Part shown: positions 41,872-49,595 of the stretch, one piece after another
Layout: each line of letters opens with the position of its first letter
Position numbering within the stretch: the stretch's first letter is position 1
NCBI RefSeq assembly: GCF_030503675.1
Contig: NZ_CP129964.1
Span: forward strand, 2,480,001 to 2,544,000
Length of the DNA stretch: 64,000 nucleotides
Source: Lutimonas zeaxanthinifaciens
GTDB taxonomy: Bacteria > Bacteroidota > Bacteroidia > Flavobacteriales > Flavobacteriaceae
Direction: 5' to 3'
Made by a program: the position numbers and the translations under genes
The notes under the pieces: model-generated
What the model was told of the DNA's origin: nothing
Databases searched by the model: none
Seen by the model: only the letters and a program-made list of their open reading frames with translations

Positions 41872-42717
41872 TTAATCCCAGACCTCTGTTTCCAGCCAGT
41901 TTACCGCTTCCCTTAAATAAGAGACATAAGTACAGGGATTATTATGCACAAGCCCTTCAGCTTCAACAAAAGTGACATCAGTTCCTGCGGCAATATATTC
42001 ATCCACAAATCCCTTGGTCGTCTCAATCGGGAAAAGATCATCGGCTGTACCATGGATCACGTATAAAGGAATATCGATCTTACTGACATCACCATCACCT
42101 GGTGGATTTCTGTATGAACTAGCCATTGGGATTGAGGCTGAGAATTGATCTCCAAAAAAAACTGAATTGAATTCTGCAAAAAACCAACTTCCGTTACCCC
42201 CGTCGCTATATCCCATGGACACCACCTTATCTTGATCTATATCGAACCTGGAAGACACCAATTCAAGCAAAGCCTGAACCTGAACGATATTTGGTTCCTG
42301 ATACCAAAAGAGGCCGTTACTATTAGGGCTAAGAATAAAAACGTCCTTGCCTTGAAAGCCCGGTTCAACAAGACATTCTGTCGAGAGGTGAGCCTCAGGT
42401 GAACCCGATCTTGCCGCTCCGTGAAGTCGTAAAACCAGAGGTCTTTTATTGGTAGGCGAGGCGCCTTCCGGAACGATCAAACGAAACTTCCAAAACACGC
42501 CTTCCTGAATAGATTCAAGTTCCAAATCATTAGTACCTTCATTTATAACGAGATTTTCAAAATCATTAATAACATCTTGAGCGGTCCTTTCCGGGTCAGG
42601 ATCTGGACCCGGTCCCGGACCAGGACCAGGACCGTCATCATCTCCTCCGCATGCCGTTAATATAAAAATGAGAATGAGCACCAAAAATGGTCTCCCTTTT
42701 AAGATAATTTGTTGCAT
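41872..42717 (-). CDS. Lipoprotein alpha/beta hydrolase (PHB-depolymerase/feruloyl-esterase-like)
   Basis: A 281-residue lipoprotein hydrolase. The signal ends LTAC and is followed by GGDDD, an acidic run like the surface-export signal of Bacteroidetes lipoproteins. A Gly-Pro and Asp-Pro repeat linker (about residues 29-43) then leads to the catalytic domain. The fold is of the LpqC/PHB-depolymerase type: LRLHGAARSG oxyanion region, MGYSDGG with Ser near 168, HGTADDLFPI with Asp and a His in LVHNNPC near the end. Members cleave esters of polymers or plant wall components; the actual substrate is unknown. It is transcribed alone, between two terminators. Confidence 0.85.
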   Translation of the reverse strand: MQQIILKGRPFLVLILIFILTACGGDDDGPGPGPGPGPDPDPERTAQDVINDFENLVINEGTNDLELESIQEGVFWKFRLIVPEGASPTNKRPLVLRLHGAARSGSPEAHLSTECLVEPGFQGKDVFILSPNSNGLFWYQEPNIVQVQALLELVSSRFDIDQDKVVSMGYSDGGNGSWFFAEFNSVFFGDQFSASIPMASSYRNPPGDGDVSKIDIPLYVIHGTADDLFPIETTKGFVDEYIAAGTDVTFVEAEGLVHNNPCTYVSYLREAVNWLETEVWD

Positions 42718-42780
42718 TTTGATAATTTTAGATAGCTAAAACTATAATATTTTTGATGGAACCCAAAATAATTGCTGTTA

Positions 42781-42819
42781 AAAAAAAAAAAGTTGCAGAA
42801 TCTGCAACTTTTTTTTTTT
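42781..42819. terminator. Bidirectional terminator after the transaldolase-like gene
   Basis: GTTGCAGA pairs with TCTGCAAC, flanked by about 11 A on the left and 11 T on the right, so it works on both strands. On the minus strand it lies 20 bp after the stop of the transaldolase-like gene. Confidence 0.92.
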
Positions 42820-42839
42820 GTTTTTGATCACTAATTCTT

Positions 42840-43493
42840 CTAATTTCCTTTCTTAAAATCCGCAAGAAATTTCGCCAGGCCAATATCTGTCAATGGGTGT
42901 TTTAATAGTCCGGAAATTGCACTCAATGGGCCCGTCATGACATCAGCACCAATTTTTGCACAATCAATAATATGCATCGTATGGCGCACGGAGGCAGCCA
43001 GAATTTCAGTTGTATATCCGTAATTATCAAAAATCAATCGAATTTCAGAGATCAATCCTAAACCATCAGTCGAAACATCGTCCAGTCTTCCGATAAATGG
43101 AGACACATAAGTTGCGCCTGCTTTGGCGGCCAAAAGAGCCTGGCCCGCTGAAAACACTAAAGTCATATTTGTTTTGATTCCCTTATCAGAAAAGTATTTA
43201 CAGGCCTTTACTCCATCCGCGATCATCGGGAGTTTAACAACAATCTGAGGATTTAAAGCAGCAAGCGCTTCTCCCTCTCTTATCATACCCTCAAAGTCAG
43301 TTGCGATCACTTCGGCACTAACATCACCTTCAACCACATCACAAATTGCCTTGTAATGATTAATGATATTCTCTGCACCGGTTATTCCTTCTTTTGCCAT
43401 TAAAGATGGATTTGTAGTTACACCGTCAAGAATTCCAAGAGCCTGGGCTTCTTTGATCTGATCCAGGTTTGCAGTATCAATAAAAAATTTCAT
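42840..43493 (-). CDS. fsa: Fructose-6-phosphate aldolase / transaldolase-like protein
   Basis: A short transaldolase-family TIM barrel of 217 residues (FSA/TalC subfamily). The start [16 protein letters not shown] and [13 protein letters not shown] are family hallmarks; the Schiff-base Lys is in [10 protein letters not shown] near residue 86. SPFIGRLDD near 132 and AASVRHTMH near 167 complete the site. In Bacteroidetes such proteins commonly act as the transaldolase of the pentose phosphate pathway, though fructose-6-phosphate aldolase activity is possible; the sequence alone does not settle which. It is monocistronic, with a -7 box upstream and a strong terminator downstream. Confidence 0.92.
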   Translation of the reverse strand: MKFFIDTANLDQIKEAQALGILDGVTTNPSLMAKEGITGAENIINHYKAICDVVEGDVSAEVIATDFEGMIREGEALAALNPQIVVKLPMIADGVKACKYFSDKGIKTNMTLVFSAGQALLAAKAGATYVSPFIGRLDDVSTDGLGLISEIRLIFDNYGYTTEILAASVRHTMHIIDCAKIGADVMTGPLSAISGLLKHPLTDIGLAKFLADFKKGN

Positions 43494-43514
43494 GTTGTTA
43501 ATTTAGATTTTTTG

Positions 43515-43522
43515 CAAATATA
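43515..43522 (-). promoter_or_regulatory. Promoter -7 box for the transaldolase-like gene
   Basis: Reads TATATTTG on the minus strand, 21 bp before the ATG. No clear -33 element. The rest of the 215-bp gap to 43708 shows nothing else I can name. Confidence 0.45.
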
Positions 43523-43708
43523 ATTTAATTTATTCCTCCTAAAATAAATCTCCTGATATTTTTTGAACACCTGTCTGTACTTGCCTAAAAACAGCAACAT
43601 AACGTCACATTAAAAAATGCGTAAAAATATGAATAGCAACTTTTCCACTTTTGATTACCTTTAAACTCAATTTTTTAATTCTGATTTCTAAAAAAATAAA
43701 CTCTGTCT

Positions 43709-44314
43709 ATGTTTTGGATTAAGCATCTTAATTACGAAAAGGCTGATGGACGGCTCAAAAAAGTTTATGATCGAGTCAGTGGCCCTGATAAAAACATTGA
43801 TAATATTTTAATGGTTCACAGTCTCAGGCCCCACACTCTAATCGGACATATGGCACTTTATAAAAATGTCCTGCATAACGGGAACAACAAACTCCCAAAA
43901 TGGTACCTTGAATCTATTGGGGTTTATGTCAGTCATTTGAATAATTGTTCGTATTGTGTAAGGCATCATTTTGAAGGGTTAAAAAGAATTTGGAACGACC
44001 AGGCCAAATCTGCAAAATTTAAATTCGCCATGGAAAATAAAGATCTGAAATCATTTTTTGACGATAAATTGTACGCCGGAATGTTATACGCCGGAAAGTT
44101 AACAAATGCGCCGGACCAAATGAAAGAAATAGATGTTTTACAACTGAAAGAACTATCTTATTCAGACGGAGAAATACTTGAAATCAACCAAGTTGTGAGC
44201 TATTTTAATTATGCCAACCGAACGGTTCTTGGTTTGGGAGTGAATACAGCCGGCGATATTTTGGGATTGTCCCCAAACGACGACACAGATCCTGACAACT
44301 GGTCACATGAATAG
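43709..44314 (+). CDS. AhpD-like carboxymuconolactone decarboxylase family protein
   Basis: A 201-residue all-helical protein of the AhpD/CMD family (peroxidase-related type). The redox motif CSYCVRHHFEG near residue 77 has the CxxC and the His expected of AhpD-like peroxidases, preceded by LESIGVYVSHLNN. It probably acts as a thiol-dependent peroxidase or related oxidoreductase in the cytoplasm. The next gene, for a deiodinase-like flavoenzyme, starts 80 bp downstream on the same strand; the two may be cotranscribed. Substrate is unknown. Confidence 0.82.
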   Translation: MFWIKHLNYEKADGRLKKVYDRVSGPDKNIDNILMVHSLRPHTLIGHMALYKNVLHNGNNKLPKWYLESIGVYVSHLNNCSYCVRHHFEGLKRIWNDQAKSAKFKFAMENKDLKSFFDDKLYAGMLYAGKLTNAPDQMKEIDVLQLKELSYSDGEILEINQVVSYFNYANRTVLGLGVNTAGDILGLSPNDDTDPDNWSHE

Positions 44315-44394
44315 CAGAATCCAAGTCTAAAATCTAATTTCAGGGCTGAATGAATATATCAAGCTCAATTTTTTAAAAAGAAAATTCACATACT

Positions 44395-45093
44395 ATGAAT
44401 AAAAAGTCTCAAAACGAAATCGTCATAAACGGGTTCAAACATGTAAAATATGATGCCCTGGAATTTTCAACAAATGAAATGCATGAACGCGCCGAGAACT
44501 TTTATCATTTTATGGACCAAAGACGTTCTATCAGGGGTTTCAGCAACAAAGAAGTTCCCAGGTCCGTGATTAAAAACATCCTGAAAACAGCATCTACTGC
44601 TCCCTCAGGTGCACACAAACAACCCTGGACCTTTTGTGTGGTCTCAAATAGGGAACTGAAAAGAAAAATAAGGGTGGCCGCAGAAGCAGAGGAAAAGGAA
44701 ACCTACGAAAACAGAATGGGTGAGCGCTGGAGGAATGATCTCGCGGCTATGGCAACCGACATGCACAAGCCATTTCTTGAAATTGCTCCCTGGATCATTG
44801 TTGCTTTCAAAAGGGCTTATGAATATGAAAGCGATGGAACAAAACACAACAATTATTATGTAAATGAGTCAGTGGGCCTGGCCTGTGGCATGCTTATTAC
44901 GGCCATCCACAATGCAGGCCTGGTAACGCTTACCCATACGCCAAGTCCGATGAAATTTCTTACAAAATTACTGAAAAGACCAGCTAATGAAAGAGCCTTT
45001 TTATTGCTACCTGTTGGTTACCCTGAAAATCCGGTTTACGTACCTGACCTGAAGAGAAAGCCTCTAGAAGAGATTTCCGTATTTTATGATTAG
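44395..45093 (+). CDS. Iodotyrosine-deiodinase-like nitroreductase
   Basis: A 232-residue flavin enzyme of the nitroreductase superfamily that resembles the iodotyrosine deiodinase (IYD) branch. FMN contacts are seen in RRSIRGFSN near residue 43 and STAPSGAHKQPW near 67-78. The IYD lid is present: Glu100, Tyr104 and Lys125 have the spacing of the Glu-Tyr-Lys triad that holds the zwitterion of halotyrosine in the mammalian enzyme, within EKETYENRMGERW. The end, LPVGYPENPVYVPDLKRKPL, also matches IYD. The likely reaction is reductive removal of halide from iodo-, bromo- or chlorotyrosine. Bacterial homologues with this activity are known; the natural substrate here is inferred. Confidence 0.85.
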   Translation: MNKKSQNEIVINGFKHVKYDALEFSTNEMHERAENFYHFMDQRRSIRGFSNKEVPRSVIKNILKTASTAPSGAHKQPWTFCVVSNRELKRKIRVAAEAEEKETYENRMGERWRNDLAAMATDMHKPFLEIAPWIIVAFKRAYEYESDGTKHNNYYVNESVGLACGMLITAIHNAGLVTLTHTPSPMKFLTKLLKRPANERAFLLLPVGYPENPVYVPDLKRKPLEEISVFYD

Positions 45094-45103
45094 ATCGGTT
45101 AAA

Positions 45104-45904
45104 TTATAGCTTATAATGGTTCATGATAAGCTTTTCATACATTCGGTCGGGTAATACTCTTTTAAGAACTATCGAAAATTTCTGCATAAACTCTCCTACC
45201 TTATAATGAATTTTTGGGTTAGAACTCTCAATGATCTTCCCAATGGCCTTAGCCATCATAATAGGGTCTTTACCTGAATCAACGTGTTCGTTCATCAGAT
45301 CGAGATTCTTTTGATAGGTTTCTGCGTACGGAGAATTTTTCAATACCGGGCTATGGTATCTGCCTGAGGCAATGTTTGTTGCAAAATCTCCAGGTGCAAC
45401 ATTGGTAACTTTGATGTTAAATGGTTTGGTTTCCATACTCAAGGCTTCCGTAATTAGCTCGAGGGCTCCTTTAGTGGCAGAATAAACTCCTCTAAATGGC
45501 AATCCCATATAACCTGCTACAGAAGTCACATTAATGACCAGGCCACTTTTCTGTTTCCTCATTTGAGGCAGAACCACTTTAATCACCTCAACCGCTCCAA
45601 AAAAGTTGGTCTCAAAAACCCTTCTCATTTCATGAGTTGGTGTCTCTTCAATGGGGCCTGTTATGCCCATTCCGGCATTATTGATCAGTACATCGAGCCT
45701 GCCTTCCTTTTCTATAATATTGGTTACAGCTTCTTCAATGCTATTGTTGTCAAGAACATCCAAACGTATAAGTTCAAACTCCTGATCCGTCTTTTTCGGG
45801 TTTCTGCTTGTTCCGTAAACCCGATATCCCTGAGCAGTTAAATATCTTGCCGTTATGGCTCCTATTCCAGAAGATGCACCCGTAATTAAAATAACCTTGC
45901 TCAT
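45104..45904 (-). CDS. Short-chain dehydrogenase/reductase
   Basis: A 266-residue classical SDR. The cofactor motif TGASSGIG is at residues 8-15 and the TSRN segment after the second strand suggests NADP(H). NNAGMG lies near 83, VTSVAGYMG near 132 and YSATK near 150, completing the Ser-Tyr-Lys triad. The C-terminal part beyond residue 200 is longer than in the other SDR of this window and resembles enzymes acting on lipids or steroids, but no substrate can be named. It converges with the deiodinase-like gene (10 bp between stops) and diverges from DUF4199 across the SRP RNA gene. Confidence 0.86.
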   Translation of the reverse strand: MSKVILITGASSGIGAITARYLTAQGYRVYGTSRNPKKTDQEFELIRLDVLDNNSIEEAVTNIIEKEGRLDVLINNAGMGITGPIEETPTHEMRRVFETNFFGAVEVIKVVLPQMRKQKSGLVINVTSVAGYMGLPFRGVYSATKGALELITEALSMETKPFNIKVTNVAPGDFATNIASGRYHSPVLKNSPYAETYQKNLDLMNEHVDSGKDPIMMAKAIGKIIESSNPKIHYKVGEFMQKFSIVLKRVLPDRMYEKLIMNHYKL

Positions 45905-45992
45905 GATGCAAAGATGGAATAAAAAAATTAAACTTTTAAATGAAAACGGGCCTTATTAATGAAGCTGTATCTTTTGCTTAAAAACAAAAAAA

Positions 45993-46090
45993 TGGCAAGC
46001 TACCTGCATCACACCGCTACGACCTAATACCTTTGCTGCGTTCCCGCCCTGGAGGATTCAAAGGGAGCTGGTTGTGCAGGACTTGCCGGT
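45993..46090 (-). ncRNA. ffs: Signal recognition particle RNA (small bacterial type)
   Basis: The RNA of the signal recognition particle, about 98 bases. The two ends pair as a long stem: CCGGCAAGTCCTGCAC on the 5' side with GCAGGTAGCTTGCCA on the 3' side. The central part carries the conserved Ffh-binding sequence in its Bacteroidetes form, GGGCGGGAACGCAGCAAAGG. A T run follows the 3' end and can end transcription. Its receptor FtsY is encoded at 16384-17340. Exact ends are set from the pairing and the promoter. Confidence 0.9.
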
Positions 46091-46091
46091 G

Positions 46092-46121
46092 CAAAAATAC
46101 TACCCTTTTACAATAAAACAA
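46092..46121 (-). promoter_or_regulatory. Promoter of the SRP RNA gene
   Basis: On the minus strand TTG (46119-46121) and TATTTTTG (46092-46099) are 19 bp apart, a good Bacteroidetes promoter; transcription would start within a few bases of the RNA 5' end. Confidence 0.7.
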
Positions 46122-46179
46122 GTTTTTTTGTAACTTTTAATATTCAAACTTTACTTACCTACTGATACATTATATTAAT

Positions 46180-46187
46180 TATATTTG
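46180..46187 (+). promoter_or_regulatory. Promoter -7 box for the DUF4199 gene
   Basis: TATATTTG lies 20 bp before the ATG at 46208. No clear -33 element. Confidence 0.4.
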
Positions 46188-46207
46188 TGTAACTTAAAAT
46201 TAAATTC

Positions 46208-46735
46208 ATGGAAGACCAACCTAAATCAAACGCGAAATCGATCATGCTTAATTACGGGCTCGTTCTCGGCCTGGCATCGATCATTGTTATGTTAATCAAT
46301 TATGTATTCGGAGATCTTTACGAGCCTCACTGGTCCATAATGGTTATTTCACTTGTTGTTACCTCAGCGATTATTGTGATGGGACTGAAAAAGATAAAAG
46401 AAGGAAATTCAGGATTTCTAAGTCTTGGTGAGGCCATTAAGACGGGCCTTGGAATTTCTCTGGTTTCGGCCATCATTTATTGTGTTTATCTCTTAATCTT
46501 TTACAACGTAATCGAACCTGATTATTTTGCAAATATGATTGAGTTTCAAGAGCAGATGATAGCCGAAAGATATCCTCAACTTACTGATGAACAATTGGAA
46601 GGAGCACAGAAAAATGCGGCCATGTTTGCCAGCACAGGGCCAAATTTAACAATTACAATCATTGTTAGTTTGTTCTTTGGATTGATTATCTCATTGGTGG
46701 CGGGATTAGTGATGAAAAAATCAAAGGAAGAATAA
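46208..46735 (+). CDS. DUF4199 membrane protein
   Basis: A 175-residue membrane protein of the Bacteroidetes family DUF4199, role unknown. It has four predicted transmembrane segments: about 14-34, 41-60, 78-100 and 146-168. A longer hydrophilic loop between the third and fourth (with EQMIAERYPQLTDEQLEG) is typical of the family. The glycosyltransferase gene starts 18 bp downstream; this pairing recurs in Flavobacteria and suggests a role in envelope glycan or lipid modification, which is inference. Confidence 0.85.
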   Translation: MEDQPKSNAKSIMLNYGLVLGLASIIVMLINYVFGDLYEPHWSIMVISLVVTSAIIVMGLKKIKEGNSGFLSLGEAIKTGLGISLVSAIIYCVYLLIFYNVIEPDYFANMIEFQEQMIAERYPQLTDEQLEGAQKNAAMFASTGPNLTITIIVSLFFGLIISLVAGLVMKKSKEE

Positions 46736-46753
46736 ATAACCTATATCATTTAG

Positions 46754-47710
46754 ATGGATATATCCCTAGTTGTTCCTCTTTTGAATGAGGAAGAATCTTT
46801 ACAGGAATTACATGATTGGATTGCAAAAGTTATGCAATCCAATCGTTTTTCTTATGAAATACTTTTTGTTGATGACGGAAGTCAGGACAATTCCTGGGAA
46901 AAAATTTCAGAAATGGCTTCGAAAAACAGTGCTGTCAAGGGAATTCGCTTTCAGAAAAATTATGGAAAATCACAGGCCTTGAATGCAGCTTTTAAAGAGG
47001 CTGAAGGTAAGGTAGTGATCACTATGGATGCCGACCTGCAGGATAGCCCCGATGAAATTCCGGAATTGTACAAACTGGTTTCTGAAGATGGTTTTGATCT
47101 GGTTTCCGGATGGAAAAAGAAAAGGTACGATTCAAAAATCAGAAAAAATTTACCTTCAAAGTTATTTAATGCTGCAGCGAGAAGGACTTCAGGCCTGAAG
47201 CTACACGATTTCAATTGTGGCTTAAAAGCGTATAAAAATGAAGTAGTTAAAAGCGTTGATGTTTACGGTGAAATGCATCGTTACATTCCGGTTCTTGCAA
47301 AAAATGCGGGATTCTCTAATATTGGTGAAAAAGTAGTTCTGCACCAGGCCCGAAAATACGGGACGACCAAATTTGGAATGGATCGGTTCATCAATGGATT
47401 TCTTGATCTGATCACCATAAATTTCTTAACCAAATTCGGTAAAAGGCCCATGCATTTATTTGGCCTTTTAGGAACAATGGTTTTTATTCTTGGATTTATT
47501 GCCTCGTTATATATTGGCATTACCAAGCTTATCAAATTGTACAATCAGGAACCAACGATTCTGATCACAGACAACCCATGGTTTTATATTGCCCTTACCT
47601 GTATGATCCTGGGATCACAACTTTTTTTGGCAGGGTTCCTTGGGGAATTGATATTACGTTCGAAAAGAAATCCTCAGCGTTACTCAATTCGTGAAAAACT
47701 TAATATGTAA
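46754..47710 (+). CDS. Family 2 glycosyltransferase, polyprenyl-phosphate sugar transferase type
   Basis: A 318-residue GT2 enzyme of the DPM1/GtrB type that loads a sugar onto a polyprenyl phosphate at the inner membrane. The catalytic domain has VVPLLNEEESL at the start, FVDDGSQDNSW near 39, the MDADLQDSP metal motif near 92 and the late KYGTTKFG region. Two C-terminal transmembrane segments follow (about 235-260 and 275-300), which fits GtrB-like proteins. Sugar and lipid are unknown. It follows the DUF4199 gene by 18 bp and is 102 bp from the mutase gene. Confidence 0.92.
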   Translation: MDISLVVPLLNEEESLQELHDWIAKVMQSNRFSYEILFVDDGSQDNSWEKISEMASKNSAVKGIRFQKNYGKSQALNAAFKEAEGKVVITMDADLQDSPDEIPELYKLVSEDGFDLVSGWKKKRYDSKIRKNLPSKLFNAAARRTSGLKLHDFNCGLKAYKNEVVKSVDVYGEMHRYIPVLAKNAGFSNIGEKVVLHQARKYGTTKFGMDRFINGFLDLITINFLTKFGKRPMHLFGLLGTMVFILGFIASLYIGITKLIKLYNQEPTILITDNPWFYIALTCMILGSQLFLAGFLGELILRSKRNPQRYSIREKLNM

Positions 47711-47782
47711 AACAGGATAAATTTTTTGGCCTGTATACTTAAACCCTGATTCTTTACTAGTTCAATTTCAAGACAAAAAGTT

Positions 47783-47790
47783 TATCTTTG
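47783..47790 (+). promoter_or_regulatory. Promoter -7 box for the phosphosugar mutase gene
   Basis: TATCTTTG lies 22 bp before the ATG at 47813. No clear -33 element. Confidence 0.45.
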
Positions 47791-47812
47791 TGTCCTTAAA
47801 TTTTAATACCCT

Positions 47813-49534
47813 ATGAATAGCATCGAAATAATCAACAAGGCCAAATTATGGATCAAACCCCCTTTTGATCAAGCAACACAAAAAGAAATCCAGGATTTGT
47901 TGCATACTGACTCCAAAGATCTGACTGACAGATTTTACAAAAATCTGGAATTCGGCACGGGTGGTATGCGAGGTACAATGGGAGCCGGAACGAACAGAAT
48001 CAATAAATACACGCTTGGTAAAAATACACAGGGACTATCAAACTACCTGTTAAGTACCTTTCCAGGAAAACAACCTAAAGTGGCCATTGCTTATGATTGC
48101 AGGCATAACAGCAAGACTTTTGCCAAATCGGTGGCGGATGTGTTTTCAGCCAATAATATTCTTGTTTACTTGTTCGAGGATTTAAGAGCGACTCCCGAAT
48201 TGTCCTATGCGGTGCGTGAACTTAAATGTGACGCTGGAATTGTGCTGACTGCTTCTCATAATCCACCGGAATACAACGGATATAAAGTCTATTTCAATGA
48301 TGGAGGCCAGATCATTCCTCCGCAGGATGGCGAAATTGTTGACGAAATCAACAAGGTTGAATTTGAAGATATCAACTTTGAAGCAAAGGAAGAGCTTATT
48401 AAGGTCATAGGAGAAGAAATTGATGCCAAATTTGCTCAAGAAGCCGTTGAAAATGCAACCTCAAAAGATACCAAAGATCGAAATAAATTAAAGATCGTTT
48501 TCACATCGCTTCACGGAACCTCCATTACCATGGTGCCTCGTGCATTGGAGCTGGCGGGTTTCACTGATGTGCATATTGTTGAGGAACAGAGGGAACCAGA
48601 CGGAAATTTCCCGACGGTTGACTCACCCAATCCTGAAGAACCTGCAGCGCTTAAAATGGCTACGGATCTTGCGGATCAGATTGGTGCCGACATTGTTATT
48701 GGTACAGATCCGGATTGTGACAGGTTGGGCATTGCCGTTAGAGATCTCGACAACAAACTTGTACTTCTAAACGGGAATCAGACATTTGCGGTTTTAGTAG
48801 ATGCCTTGCTCAAAAAATGGCAGGAAGAAGGGAGAATTAACGGTAAACAGTTCGTGGGTTCTACGATAGTTTCAACACCAATGATCCAAAAATTGGCTTC
48901 GAGCTATGGGGTAAACACCAAGATCGGCCTTACAGGTTTCAAATGGATCGCAAAAATGATCCGAGAAGCTGAAGGTAAAGAAGAGTTTATCGGAGGTGGA
49001 GAAGAAAGCTTTGGTTTTATGGTGGGCGACTTTGTAAGAGACAAAGATGCTGTTTCCAGTACCTTATTGGCATGTGAGATTGCGACCCAGGCAAAATCTA
49101 TGGGTAGCTCCGTTTACGCTGAATTATTGCAACTCTATAAAAAACATGGTTTCTACAAAGAGCATTTGATTTCAGTTGTAAAAAAAGGTGTTGAAGGCGC
49201 CAAGGAAATTCAGCAAATGATGTCCGACATGAGAAATTCTCCGGTCACCGAAATTCATGGTGAAAAAGTGAAATTTCTTTTTGATTATCAAACTTCTGTC
49301 TGTAAAAATCTTTTGACCGGTGAAGAATCAAACATTGATCTGCCAAAATCCAATGTATTGATCTATCAAACCGTGGAAGGAACCAGAATGGCAGCAAGGC
49401 CGAGTGGAACGGAACCCAAAATTAAGTTTTATTTTAGTGTTCATAAACCGCTTGAAAGCATTGGGGATGCAAAACAAGTCGAAGAGCAACTGGACCAAAA
49501 GATCCAAGAGATCATTAAGGAATTCAAGTTATAA
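47813..49534 (+). CDS. Phosphoglucomutase/phosphomannomutase
   Basis: A 573-residue alpha-D-phosphohexomutase that interconverts sugar 1- and 6-phosphates. The phosphoserine loop TASHNPPEYNGYKVY is near residue 145-159, the Mg loop GTDPDCDRLG near 300, the sugar-binding GGEESFGFM near 398 and the phosphate-binding RPSGTEPKIKFYF near 530. The length is that of the PGM2-like (mixed phosphoglucomutase/phosphopentomutase) group. It can supply mannose 1-phosphate for the manC product or glucose 1-phosphate; specificity is not readable. The ABC exporter gene follows after 61 bp. Confidence 0.94.
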   Translation: MNSIEIINKAKLWIKPPFDQATQKEIQDLLHTDSKDLTDRFYKNLEFGTGGMRGTMGAGTNRINKYTLGKNTQGLSNYLLSTFPGKQPKVAIAYDCRHNSKTFAKSVADVFSANNILVYLFEDLRATPELSYAVRELKCDAGIVLTASHNPPEYNGYKVYFNDGGQIIPPQDGEIVDEINKVEFEDINFEAKEELIKVIGEEIDAKFAQEAVENATSKDTKDRNKLKIVFTSLHGTSITMVPRALELAGFTDVHIVEEQREPDGNFPTVDSPNPEEPAALKMATDLADQIGADIVIGTDPDCDRLGIAVRDLDNKLVLLNGNQTFAVLVDALLKKWQEEGRINGKQFVGSTIVSTPMIQKLASSYGVNTKIGLTGFKWIAKMIREAEGKEEFIGGGEESFGFMVGDFVRDKDAVSSTLLACEIATQAKSMGSSVYAELLQLYKKHGFYKEHLISVVKKGVEGAKEIQQMMSDMRNSPVTEIHGEKVKFLFDYQTSVCKNLLTGEESNIDLPKSNVLIYQTVEGTRMAARPSGTEPKIKFYFSVHKPLESIGDAKQVEEQLDQKIQEIIKEFKL

Positions 49535-49595
49535 GCCGTTGGTCGGTTATCACTTTATCGGTTGGCATTTGATGGCAGCCTTCTAAATAAAATAA

